Shown here piece by piece: positions 1-5,474 of a stretch of 10,467 nucleotides of DNA. This stretch comes from Pseudomonadota bacterium. Lineage in GTDB: Bacteria; Bdellovibrionota_B; Oligoflexia; Silvanigrellales; Silvanigrellaceae. Under the pieces are notes generated by a model that was given only the letters and a program-made list of their open reading frames with translations, had not been told where the DNA came from and did not search any database. Every line of letters starts with the position of its first letter. Position 1 is the first letter of the stretch. Both the position numbers and the translations under genes were made by a program. Location: assembly GCA_027490595.1 (NCBI GenBank), contig JAIXXU010000010.1:1-10467 (forward strand), written 5' to 3'.

Positions 1-480
1 AGGAAAATTCTTGACGAAAATCCCGGTAAAATTAGTAATAATCATAAAAAAAACATTGGTGCTATTTTAAAAAAAGTAAATGAGTATTTAGAGAAAAATA
101 TTCCTATGAATGACAAGGGTCTATTTCAAGTAATTAAAATAGACCCAGAGGCAAAAGAAAAAATTAAACAAAAATCTTTAGCAATGGCTATTGAAGAAAG
201 AATGCATCATAATTCTGATACGTCTAACAAAGGTCGTGTGTTGGAAGACAGAAAAAGCAACGAATGTGTCATAGAGTGCATTAACGATCATAAAAATTAT
301 TTTGAGGATAAGGAGTATGCTCTCAAGTTAACATCAGATCTTCAAGCACTTGGAGCGTTTAGGTACCATTATAAGCAAGTTGTGAAAATCTATGGTTATC
401 AGCCTGAAGACGAAAACACCTTAATAAACTATGATTTTTTCTTGGTAAAACTTATTCAAGATTGGTCAGTGAAACAATAG
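1..480 (+). CDS. Hypothetical protein, 3' end of a gene cut by the window edge
   Basis: The reading frame is open from base 1 to a TAG stop at 478-480, so the 159 visible residues are the C-terminal part of a longer protein. An ATG at 106 lies in frame, but nothing favours it as the start: the 35 codons before it are open and no clear ribosome binding site precedes it. The visible part is hydrophilic and Lys/Glu/Asn-rich, with predicted helical character, no signal peptide or membrane segment, and no motif I recognise. The end has an aromatic cluster (ALGAFRYHYKQVVKIYGYQP, then INYDFFLVKLIQDW). The codons are very AT-rich, as in the other two unknown genes of this window. Function unknown; I see no catalytic signature. 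That it is a real coding frame is fairly sure, because 160 codons without a stop is unlikely by chance here. Confidence 0.7.
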   Translation, partial: RKILDENPGKISNNHKKNIGAILKKVNEYLEKNIPMNDKGLFQVIKIDPEAKEKIKQKSLAMAIEERMHHNSDTSNKGRVLEDRKSNECVIECINDHKNYFEDKEYALKLTSDLQALGAFRYHYKQVVKIYGYQPEDENTLINYDFFLVKLIQDWSVKQ

Positions 481-512
481 CTAAACATATAAAAAATGAA
501 AAACCTGGTATA

Positions 513-546
513 GGACAATTTTAATTATTTTCTTTCCATTGTTGTC
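513..546 (+). terminator. Weak terminator-like hairpin after the partial gene
   Basis: GGACAAT (513-519) can pair with ATTGTTGTC (538-546) with one bulged base across a loop of about 18 bases. A T-rich run (CAATTTTTATTTT) follows from 548. It lies 33 bases after the TAG of the preceding gene. The stem is short and AT-rich and the loop is long, so it is only a possible Rho-independent terminator. The rest of 481-720 holds an open plus frame (from 572) that I do not accept as a gene. Confidence 0.25.
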
Positions 547-720
547 TCAATTTTTATTTTCCTTGAATTGAAAATCGTTTAAAAAAAGAGAAGAATTATT
601 TTTGAAATTTAAGCTTAGCCTGGATGAACTCAAAGAGTCTTTGCGTTTTGGTGCTGATAAAACTTACAGAACAGTGCAAGATTTTTTTATGGGCTGCACT
701 GCAAACGAAAGGTTGCGCCC

Positions 721-1566
721 TCAAGACTCAACATTCTCGCCGAGCGCATACCTCCTAAGGTGCCCAAGACCCACGTCTGTGATGTTCTCATTATTCTTGA
801 TTTCCGCAAGATGTATCCTAAGGTGATCAAGACCCACGCCTGTGATGTTCTCATTATTCTTGATTCTCACAAGTTGTTCGTCTGTGATGTTCGCATCATT
901 CAAAAGTCTCACAGGAAAACCGTCTGGGATTTCACCACGAGGACCAGAAAACTTAGACCTTAAATCCGTACCTCTTAAATCCGTACCTCTTAAATCATCC
1001 GGACGACGTATATCCTGACCAGGCAAATCTTCATTGGATGGTAAAGAGTCATAAAGATCAGTTTGAGGATTAAAATAAAGTTTGCAGGGTTCTTCTTGAG
1101 TAAGTTTTAATTCGAAAGGCTCATCCATAAAATCTTTAGAAAAAGAAAGCGTATTTTTTTCTTTATTCATAAAAATATGATTAAAATCAGAAGGATTTAA
1201 AGCTTCTACAATTTTACTGTGTCCTAAAAATTTTAAGTGTTCCTTCAATTCAGCGAAATTAAAGCTTCCACTGCTTGAAGTAATTGCTTTTGAAGGAAAA
1301 TGTTTTGTAAAGAAAAAGGCCAATATAGCATGAATAGATTTAGGGATATTAGGCCCAAAATATTGCGATTTTGAAACTAAAAGAGAATGAAATTTGGATG
1401 ATGGGTTAACTATAAGATAAATAACTTCGTTAAAATTTAAAGATTTTAATTCTGCGCAAGCGTTCATAATGAATTTACCTTCATTTTCGGGTGTATGTTC
1501 ATTACTCTTATATGTGCTAGAATCTATGTGCCTTTTAATGACGTTACCTATTGGAGCTTGTGACAT
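721..1566 (-). CDS. Hypothetical protein with pentapeptide-like and leucine-rich-like C-terminal repeats
   Basis: 281 residues. The start is the ATG at 1564-1566, preceded by an AAGGGG ribosome binding site about 8 bases upstream. Residues 1-180 form a region I do not recognise, without signal peptide or clear membrane helix. Residues 191-203 read DLRGTDLRGTDLR, three pentapeptide-like units. The C-terminus carries repeats: a partial unit VRLLNDANITD (219-229), then two full 21-residue units ending NITGVGLDHLR (to 250) and NITDVGLGHLR (to 271). The I-T-D-x-G-L-x-x-L pattern is known from cysteine-containing/planctomycete-type leucine-rich repeats, usually a protein-binding fold. The array stops abruptly 10 residues before the TGA, so the protein may be a short or eroded member. 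It stands alone, 304 bases downstream of pth on the same strand, with its own promoter and a possible Fur site. An effector or protein-interaction role is inference only; no enzyme motif is visible. Confidence 0.75.
   Translation of the reverse strand: MSQAPIGNVIKRHIDSSTYKSNEHTPENEGKFIMNACAELKSLNFNEVIYLIVNPSSKFHSLLVSKSQYFGPNIPKSIHAILAFFFTKHFPSKAITSSSGSFNFAELKEHLKFLGHSKIVEALNPSDFNHIFMNKEKNTLSFSKDFMDEPFELKLTQEEPCKLYFNPQTDLYDSLPSNEDLPGQDIRRPDDLRGTDLRGTDLRSKFSGPRGEIPDGFPVRLLNDANITDEQLVRIKNNENITGVGLDHLRIHLAEIKNNENITDVGLGHLRRYALGENVES
754..915. repeat. 63-bp tandem repeat encoding the leucine-rich-like units
   Basis: Two adjacent 63-bp units (754-816 and 817-879) match at about 54 of 63 positions, with an identical 26-base core. 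A third, degenerate copy of the core starts at 880 (GTCTGTGATGTTC...), 42 bases after the corresponding point in unit two, meaning 21 bases shorter. All spacings are multiples of three, so the minus-strand frame is kept and each unit adds 21 residues. The pattern suggests recent duplication within the gene. Confidence 0.85.
967..996. repeat. Perfect 15-bp tandem duplication (DLRGT codons)
   Basis: CGTACCTCTTAAATC occurs twice head to tail (967-981 and 982-996), with a degraded third copy at 952-966. On the minus strand it encodes the DLRGT DLRGT DLRSK stretch. The copies are identical in sequence, including third codon positions, which points to recent expansion or slippage in frame. Confidence 0.85.
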
Positions 1567-1620
1567 ACTAAAATCCCCTTATTTGCTAAAGTTTGCGACG
1601 TGTATATTCACGCTAGTTTG

Positions 1621-1636
1621 TTCAGAAATACCTGAA
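1621..1636. promoter_or_regulatory. Inverted repeat in the 5' leader (TTCAG-N6-CTGAA)
   Basis: TTCAGAAATACCTGAA has 5-bp perfect arms around six bases. It lies about 30 bases downstream of the predicted -10 element, within the transcribed leader of the 281-residue gene. It could be an operator half-site pair or a small hairpin. The arms are short, so chance is a real possibility. Confidence 0.25.
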
Positions 1637-1666
1637 ATAAATCAGAGCTTTCTTAACATAAAGCCA

Positions 1667-1695
1667 AATATATACACATGAATAATGATTATCAA
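1667..1695 (-). promoter_or_regulatory. Sigma70-type promoter for the 281-residue repeat protein gene
   Basis: On the minus strand, TTGATA (-35; plus-strand 1690-1695) and TATATT (-10; 1667-1672) each match the consensus at 5 of 6 positions, with the ideal 17-base spacer. The predicted start of transcription is near 1660, giving a leader of roughly 95 bases before the ATG at 1566. It is the best promoter match I found in the window. Confidence 0.6.
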
Positions 1696-1699
1696 CATT
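1681..1699 (-). promoter_or_regulatory. Candidate Fur box overlapping the -35 element
   Basis: The minus strand reads AATGTTGATAATCATTATT. Against the classical 19-bp Fur consensus GATAATGATAATCATTATC it matches 15 of 19, including 13 consecutive positions (TGATAATCATTAT). It covers the -35 hexamer, where a bound repressor would block RNA polymerase. The AT-rich background raises the chance-match rate, and no fur gene is in the window. Iron-responsive control is therefore an inference from sequence. Confidence 0.5.
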
Positions 1700-1870
1700 T
1701 ATTTTATAAGTCTGGGCTCTTGACGTTTTTTTTTGAAAAAACGGTAAATAGTCTAGATTTCAGGGGGTTTATAGAAAAGATTTTTTATTGCGAGTGATAT
1801 TTGAAGCATATTGCTTGTAACCAATCTGAAATTTTCCCATGATTAGTTATTCTTCTGAACCAGGGCACAC

Positions 1871-2416
1871 TTATCGTTGTTGGTTGAAAATAGATTGTAT
1901 TCTTTGTCTTGTAGATAGAAAACTATCTTCATAAATAATTTCTAGTTCAGTTTTTGAAAATTTTTGTAAGACCCAATTTGCTGTAGCGGTCTTGTGTAGG
2001 GGCTTTCCTATTCCTATTTTCACACGGTAAAAATCATCTTTAGCAACTTGCTGAAGAATACTCCTGATACCATTGTGTCCTCCATGGCCTCCACCATGAC
2101 GCATTTTCACGGCACCATGGTTTTGATCAAGGTCATCAAAAACGACGATGAGTTGGTTTGTCTCGATTCGATGATAATGCAAGATGGCTTGAACGCTTTC
2201 GCCAGACAAATTCATATAGGTGAGAGGTTTTGCGAGAATAATATCTGCTCCCAGCCAGGATATTTTAGCAATGTCTGCTTTGAACTTGCTCTGGTACTGA
2301 AAAGAAACGGAGTTTTCTTGCGCTAAACTATCAAGAAACATGAAGCCAAGGTTGTGGCGGGTGAGCTCGTATTGTGGGCCAGGGTTACCTAAACCCACAA
2401 GCAAAATTTGGGGCAT
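1871..2416 (-). CDS. pth: Peptidyl-tRNA hydrolase
   Basis: 181 residues, the usual length for bacterial Pth. This cytoplasmic enzyme hydrolyses the ester bond of peptidyl-tRNAs dropped from ribosomes and so recycles tRNA. The N-terminus VGLGNPGPQYELTRHNLGF is the family signature, with the catalytic histidine at His21 and substrate-contact Asn11. Asn69 lies in TYMNLSG and the conserved aspartate at Asp94 in VVFDDLD. The glycine-rich GGGHGGHNGIRSI segment (108-120) includes Asn115. All key residues are present. It follows rplY by 17 bases on the same strand, a pairing conserved in many bacteria, and is probably cotranscribed with it. No strong ribosome binding site precedes the ATG at 2416, which suggests translation partly coupled to rplY. 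Confidence 0.97.
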   Translation of the reverse strand: MPQILLVGLGNPGPQYELTRHNLGFMFLDSLAQENSVSFQYQSKFKADIAKISWLGADIILAKPLTYMNLSGESVQAILHYHRIETNQLIVVFDDLDQNHGAVKMRHGGGHGGHNGIRSILQQVAKDDFYRVKIGIGKPLHKTATANWVLQKFSKTELEIIYEDSFLSTRQRIQSIFNQQR

Positions 2417-2433
2417 AAAGATGGGCTTTAGAA

Positions 2434-2982
2434 TTAAAGCTTGACGATAGAAGCAAGAGCAACGTTCTTGCCTTTTCCGGTTTTCACATAAAAATCTTTA
2501 GACAAATTTAGATCAAAAAGTTGAATAGATTCGCCTGCTTTTAGAGTGCTCACGTCGACGTCAATTTGTTGAGGAAGTTGAGACACAGTGGTTCTTAACT
2601 CAAGGTAGCGAACTCTGATGCTAAATTGACCTTCTTTTTCTTGCTCACGTGTTAGACCTATAAAGTTCAAGGGAACGTGAACTCTTACTTTGTCTGTTGA
2701 GGAGACTTCTTGAAAGTCAAAGTGTAGAGGGGAATCATTGAGGGGATTCACTTGGACTTCACGCATCAAAACGCTATGTTCTTTGCCATCAATGGACATT
2801 GAAATAACTTGTGAATGAGAGTGCTTTTTGGGTAGAGTATTAGCGTGTACAGATATTGGAAAAGACTTCCCTTGACGATATAAAATGCCTGGAATAAGCC
2901 CTTGTAATCTGCTTTTTTTATGAAAGCCTCGTGGTGCTTGGGCGCGGTGCTCTGCTTGTATAGTAATTTTTTCAGAAGACAT
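2434..2982 (-). CDS. rplY: 50S ribosomal protein L25, long general-stress (Ctc/TL5) form
   Basis: 182 residues. L25 binds 5S rRNA in the large ribosomal subunit. The N-terminal 5S-binding domain shows RGFHKKSRLQGLIPGILYRQGK (residues 18-39) and VLMREVQVNPLNDSPLHFDF (71-90). The C-terminal beta domain shows the ELRTTVSQLPQQIDVDVSTL stretch (128-147) typical of the two-domain Ctc/TL5 form, rather than the short 94-residue E. coli form. I chose the ATG at 2980-2982 because GAGG lies 6 bases upstream and the protein then begins MSSEKITIQAEHR. An in-frame TTG at 3012 would add ten unlikely residues and start inside a hairpin. It is first in the rplY-pth pair, and a terminator-like hairpin sits in its leader. 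Confidence 0.95.
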   Translation of the reverse strand: MSSEKITIQAEHRAQAPRGFHKKSRLQGLIPGILYRQGKSFPISVHANTLPKKHSHSQVISMSIDGKEHSVLMREVQVNPLNDSPLHFDFQEVSSTDKVRVHVPLNFIGLTREQEKEGQFSIRVRYLELRTTVSQLPQQIDVDVSTLKAGESIQLFDLNLSKDFYVKTGKGKNVALASIVKL

Positions 2983-2998
2983 GTGTGACCTCGACGGG

Positions 2999-3026
2999 AA
3001 AAAATGCCACAAAAGGTGGTAGTGGC
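2999..3026 (-). terminator. Terminator-like hairpin in the rplY leader (possible attenuator)
   Basis: On the minus strand GCCAC (3022-3026) can pair with GTGGC (3006-3010) across an 11-base loop, followed by A and six Ts (2999-3004). The loop contains a second CCAC that could pair with the same GTGG, so two alternative stems exist. It ends 6 bases before the GAGG ribosome binding site of rplY. A terminator placed inside a leader suggests attenuation, but a 5-bp stem is weak. Confidence 0.4.
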
Positions 3027-3088
3027 TCTGCTTATCGCAAATTTTTCAAAAGTGCAAGATATTTAGGTCAATACGAGACCCTCGGGCG

Positions 3089-3113
3089 TTGATTTTCTTT
3101 AAGGCGGTATGAT
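3089..3113 (+). promoter_or_regulatory. Possible pal promoter
   Basis: TATGAT (3108-3113) matches the -10 consensus at 5 of 6. The nearest -35-like hexamer, TTGATT (3089-3094), is only 13 bases away, too short for a standard sigma70 promoter. The -10 lies 42 bases before the pal ATG, a sensible distance. The location fits a promoter facing away from rplY, but the assignment is weak. Confidence 0.3.
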
Positions 3114-3155
3114 AGCTTAAAAATCAGTAAACTTAATAATCCAGAAGGAGTTCTC

Positions 3156-3641
3156 ATGTTTTCTACAAAAAGTTTTGCTAAGTCTTTTGTTTTCTGTTCA
3201 CTGGCTGCGCTAAGTATTGTTGGTTGCTCAAGTACTAAAAAACCTGTTTCCTCAGAAGTTGCTGAAGCAGCAGCGCCCGTTAAAGTTGATACTCCCAAAT
3301 CTGTTTCTAGCAATTTGCAATCCGTTTACTTTGATTTTAACAAGTACACTATTCGTAAAGATCAGCTGCTTTCCGCGAATCAAATTGCTCAAGAATTAAA
3401 GAACAATTCACAATTGAAAGTCGAAATTCAAGGAAATACTGATGATCGTGGTTCAGTGGAATATAACCTGGCGTTAGGCAACAAGCGTGCGGCTTCATTG
3501 CGTGATTTTCTTGTGAAACAAGGGGTTTCGGTAAATAATCTTTCTACAGTCAGCTATGGAAAAGAGCACCCTGCAGTCGTAGGAGAAGGCGAAGAAGTTT
3601 GGGCTAAAAATCGTCGCGATGATGTCGTAATCAAAAACTAA
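3156..3641 (+). CDS. pal: Peptidoglycan-associated lipoprotein (Pal), OmpA-family
   Basis: 161 residues. Pal is an outer-membrane lipoprotein that binds peptidoglycan and, with TolA/TolB, keeps the outer membrane attached and constricting at division. A signal peptide (1-23) ends in the lipobox IVGC, giving lipidation at Cys24. A low-complexity Ala/Val/Ser linker follows to about residue 52. The OmpA/Pal domain then shows VYFDFNKYTIR (57-67), IQGNTDDRGS (91-100), NLALGNKRA (104-112), VSYGKEHPAV (132-141) and AKNRRDD (150-156). The Asp of TDDRGS and the Arg of NKRA are the diaminopimelate-contact positions of the family. The start is secure: AGAAGGAG lies at 3143-3150, five bases before the ATG. 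No tolA, tolB, tolQ, tolR or ybgF is adjacent in the window, unlike the usual tol-pal cluster. A general OmpA-family lipoprotein is the alternative. Confidence 0.93.
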   Translation: MFSTKSFAKSFVFCSLAALSIVGCSSTKKPVSSEVAEAAAPVKVDTPKSVSSNLQSVYFDFNKYTIRKDQLLSANQIAQELKNNSQLKVEIQGNTDDRGSVEYNLALGNKRAASLRDFLVKQGVSVNNLSTVSYGKEHPAVVGEGEEVWAKNRRDDVVIKN

Positions 3642-3659
3642 TTACAGTTTACTCTTGCA

Positions 3660-3706
3660 TTGACATAGTTCGCATGATAGTGACCACTATCTGGTCACCT
3701 GGTGAC
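3660..3706 (+). promoter_or_regulatory. rpmH upstream region: -35-like box and overlapping inverted repeats
   Basis: A perfect TTGACA lies at 3660-3665, but the best -10-like hexamer (CACTAT, 3685-3690) matches only half the consensus at 19 bases. Three overlapping symmetries follow: GATAGTG/CACTATC (3676-3691), GTGACCA-CTATC-TGGTCAC (3680-3698, 7-bp stem, 5-base loop) and GTCACC-T-GGTGAC (3694-3706). The GTGAC half-site thus appears three times in alternating orientation. T5 follows at 3711-3715. This may be a repressor operator, a pal terminator, or a leader with exclusive folds. Confidence 0.4.
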
Positions 3707-3735
3707 TAAGTTTTTCAATTTGATAGGTGATATTC

Positions 3736-3885
3736 ATGAAAAGAACATTTCAACCAAGCAACAAAGTTCGTAAGCGTAAACATGGTTTTCGTGCGCGTAT
3801 GGCAACAAAAAATGGACGTGCAGTGATTAAACGTCGTCGCGCCAAAGGCCGTACAAGCTTGGCGGCTACCGTCTACGCAAAATGA
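3736..3885 (+). CDS. rpmH: 50S ribosomal protein L34
   Basis: 49 residues, very basic, beginning MKRTFQPSN and containing the family hallmark [20 protein letters not shown] (residues 16-35), followed by AKGR. L34 is a small structural protein of the large ribosomal subunit. The usual C-terminus after AKGR is about four to six residues. Here it runs on as [10 protein letters not shown], a slightly long and unusual tail. The start has an AGGTGA ribosome binding site (3725-3730) five bases before the ATG. folK starts four bases after the TGA, so the two are likely cotranscribed and translationally coupled. The normal partner rnpA (RNase P protein) is absent here. Confidence 0.97.
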   Translation: MKRTFQPSNKVRKRKHGFRARMATKNGRAVIKRRRAKGRTSLAATVYAK

Positions 3886-3889
3886 GTTC

Positions 3890-4477
3890 ATGGCAGTGAA
3901 CACTCTCCTGCCTGATAAAATTGAAACCCTGGGTAGCTCTGCTGTCCGGGGTTTTCGTTTATTGTTAGCTTTTGGGTCTAACCTTGGAAACAAAGAAGAG
4001 CACGTGCAGGAAGGTTTAAAATACCTTCAATCCAGGGCAACAACTCTACAAATGTCGTCGTGGTTATATACAAAACCATGGGTGAATCCAGCTTATCCGG
4101 CAGCTCAATATCACCAGGATTATCTCAATTTTATTATAGAAATTGCCACTCAGATTGATCCTTATCAGTTTTACCAAACGGTCATTGTTCCTATTGAAAA
4201 TATTAGAGGTCATAGTCGAATCGCCAAGTGGGAACCTCGAGGCTTAGATATTGATATTTTGTATGCAGCGTTAAATGATGCTGTGAGTATTGAAGATTGC
4301 ACTCCATTTATTTTCTCTAGAGATGAGTTTTTCATACCACATACAGCTTTTTTTGACCGTGATTTTTGGCGTGAACTATTAGAAGAAGAATTAAATTTAA
4401 AAAAATTATATAGGATTGCCAGAAATGCTACTTACCAAGACCCCTCGCAAGAAAATAGTGTTTTTAGGCACGCCTGA
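3890..4477 (+). CDS. folK: 2-amino-4-hydroxy-6-hydroxymethyldihydropteridine pyrophosphokinase (HPPK)
   Basis: 195 residues, a little longer than the 160-175 typical of single-domain HPPK. The extra length is a 20-residue N-terminal lead and a C-terminal tail. It transfers pyrophosphate from ATP to 6-hydroxymethyl-7,8-dihydropterin in folate synthesis in the cytoplasm. LLLAFGSNLGNKEEH (24-38) is the family N-terminus, YTKPW (60-64) the pterin-side loop, and DYLNFI (77-82) includes conserved Asn80. KWEPRGLDIDIL (113-124) is the HPPK signature, with Trp114, Arg117 and the metal-binding Asp120 and Asp122. IPH (149-151) is also conserved. In the segment GHSRIAKW the position usually held by a first ATP-contact arginine appears to be His108. 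The ATG is 4 bases after rpmH with no clear ribosome binding site, so coupling is likely. The 3' end overlaps fmt by 53 bases. Confidence 0.92.
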   Translation: MAVNTLLPDKIETLGSSAVRGFRLLLAFGSNLGNKEEHVQEGLKYLQSRATTLQMSSWLYTKPWVNPAYPAAQYHQDYLNFIIEIATQIDPYQFYQTVIVPIENIRGHSRIAKWEPRGLDIDILYAALNDAVSIEDCTPFIFSRDEFFIPHTAFFDRDFWRELLEEELNLKKLYRIARNATYQDPSQENSVFRHA

Positions 4478-5405
4478 AGTTGTTTGTGTTGTCCTAAATG
4501 AACTTCTTAAGAGAGCGAGAGCTCATTCCGAATTAATCCTAGTTGTTACGCAGCCGCCAGCAAGATCTTCTAGAAGTCAGCAGCTTATTCCATCTCCTGT
4601 TCAAGAGTTTGCCTATGAAAATGGTATTCCTGTTTTAAGTCCTCTTTCAGTGAAAGAGCCTGATTTTTTGAAGGATTTGGGATGTTGTGAGCCAGATCTT
4701 TGCATTACTGCTGCGTATGGTCAGTACTTACCAAGTCAATTTCTAAAAATCCCCAAATTGGGAACTATCAACATTCATCCAAGTCTCTTGCCAAGGTATA
4801 GGGGAGCAGCCCCAGTACAAAGGTCTTTGGAAAATGGCGATAAGGTGAGTGGAGTGAGTCTCCTTTATACCGTGAAAGAAATGGATGCTGGTCCCATTTT
4901 AGCGCAAGAAAAATACCAGGTACCTTTGGATGTCACCAGTCCGCAAATGCTGAAAGAACTCTTCATTCTTGGTGCTCGGATGTTAGTGGATATTTTGCCA
5001 GATTTGTATGCAGGTAAGCTCAATCCTGAGCCTCAAAATTCAGATGATGCATGTCATGCGTCTAAGTTAAGCGCAGAGGAATCTTTTATTCATCCCAATT
5101 TTCTAACTGCATTGCAGTGTCATAATAAAATTCGTGCGTTTCAGCCTTGGCCTATGGCAAAAATTAATTTTATTATAGACGGGAAAATAGTGGAGTGTAA
5201 GTTACTGAGTAGTAAGATAGAAGAAAATAGAGCACTTAATGTTGGAGAAGTTCATATTAATCAAAAAGAAATTTTAATTGGTTGTGCGCAAAATACAACT
5301 CTTGGTATTTTAGAGCTACAGCCTGCGGGTAAAAAGGCTATGTGTACTGCTGATTTTTTAAATGGTTTAAGAAACAAAAGCATAACTATACAAAATAATA
5401 CTTAA
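4425..5405 (+). CDS. fmt: Methionyl-tRNA formyltransferase
   Basis: 326 residues, near the usual 310-320. It formylates the amino group of methionine on initiator tRNA using 10-formyl-tetrahydrofolate. The Rossmann-like N-domain starts at KIVFLGTPEVV (10-20). The formyl-folate site is INIHPSLLPRYRGAAPVQRS (115-134), with catalytic Asn116 and His118; Asp154 lies in VKEMDAGPIL (150-159). The C-terminal tRNA-binding OB-like domain includes IRAFQPWPMA (236-245) and LELQPAGKKAM (297-306). I chose the ATG at 4425 because AGGA (4412-4415) lies nine bases upstream; the in-frame TTG at 4416 directly abuts that AGGA. The start lies inside folK, a 53-base overlap. Its usual partner def (deformylase) is not in the window. 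Confidence 0.96.
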   Translation: MLLTKTPRKKIVFLGTPEVVCVVLNELLKRARAHSELILVVTQPPARSSRSQQLIPSPVQEFAYENGIPVLSPLSVKEPDFLKDLGCCEPDLCITAAYGQYLPSQFLKIPKLGTINIHPSLLPRYRGAAPVQRSLENGDKVSGVSLLYTVKEMDAGPILAQEKYQVPLDVTSPQMLKELFILGARMLVDILPDLYAGKLNPEPQNSDDACHASKLSAEESFIHPNFLTALQCHNKIRAFQPWPMAKINFIIDGKIVECKLLSSKIEENRALNVGEVHINQKEILIGCAQNTTLGILELQPAGKKAMCTADFLNGLRNKSITIQNNT

Positions 5406-5414
5406 ATTTTCCTG

Positions 5415-5443
5415 TTGATAATTAAAAAATAAAAGGATACAGT
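5415..5443 (+). promoter_or_regulatory. Sigma70-type promoter before scpB
   Basis: TTGATA (5415-5420, 5 of 6) and TACAGT (5438-5443, 4 of 6) are separated by 17 bases. It lies in the 69-base fmt-scpB gap, with a predicted start near 5450 and a leader of about 25 bases. It would separate scpB-phr from the folK-fmt unit. Confidence 0.45.
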
Positions 5444-5474
5444 CCACCACGTCATTTTTTAAAAAGTTGGATTT

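Larger units (their letters stand above)
1567..1870. other. 304-base intergenic region between pth 3' end and the 281-residue gene
   Basis: No gene is seen here. Both flanking genes are on the minus strand, so the region must hold the end of the rplY-pth transcript and the promoter of the downstream gene. The promoter and Fur-like site lie at 1667-1699 and an inverted repeat at 1621-1636. An A/T-only hairpin is possible at 1724-1743 (CGTTTTTT / AAAAAACG, 4-base loop), and AAGCA-TAT-TGCTT lies at 1804-1816. I find no convincing GC-rich terminator for pth. Confidence 0.6.

Noticed and set aside
572-826. Open plus-strand frame with a TTG start at 602 and a phrase (SLRFGADKTYRT) faintly like eukaryotic ISWI-type proteins
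   Set aside because: The second half is antisense to the repeat-protein gene, there is no ATG at the front, the similarity is a few residues only, and no domain can be built from it.
754-915. CRISPR-like array
   Set aside because: The units are directly adjacent without spacers, multiples of three, and in frame within a coding gene.
760-963. Plus-strand open frame opposite the tandem repeats
   Set aside because: It is the antisense shadow of the minus-strand repeats; its own apparent repeats come from the same 63-bp units.
1724-1743. A/T hairpin as a pth terminator
   Set aside because: The stem is almost only A-T pairs with no following U-tract in the needed direction, and it is about 130 bases from the pth stop.
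2048-2326. Plus-strand open frame inside pth
   Set aside because: Antisense shadow of peptidyl-tRNA hydrolase, whose catalytic motifs are all present on the other strand.
2983-3012. Upstream TTG start for rplY adding ten residues
   Set aside because: The added residues are not part of L25, and the TTG lies inside the hairpin; the ATG at 2982 has a proper GAGG site.
3068-3313. Minus-strand open frame over the pal 5' end
   Set aside because: It is antisense to the well-supported signal peptide and linker of Pal and has no family features.
3715-3993. Minus-strand open frame over rpmH
   Set aside because: Antisense to L34 and the folK start, both strongly supported.
4416-4424. TTG start for fmt three codons upstream
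   Set aside because: The AGGA site directly abuts the TTG, leaving no spacing, but is well placed for the ATG at 4425.
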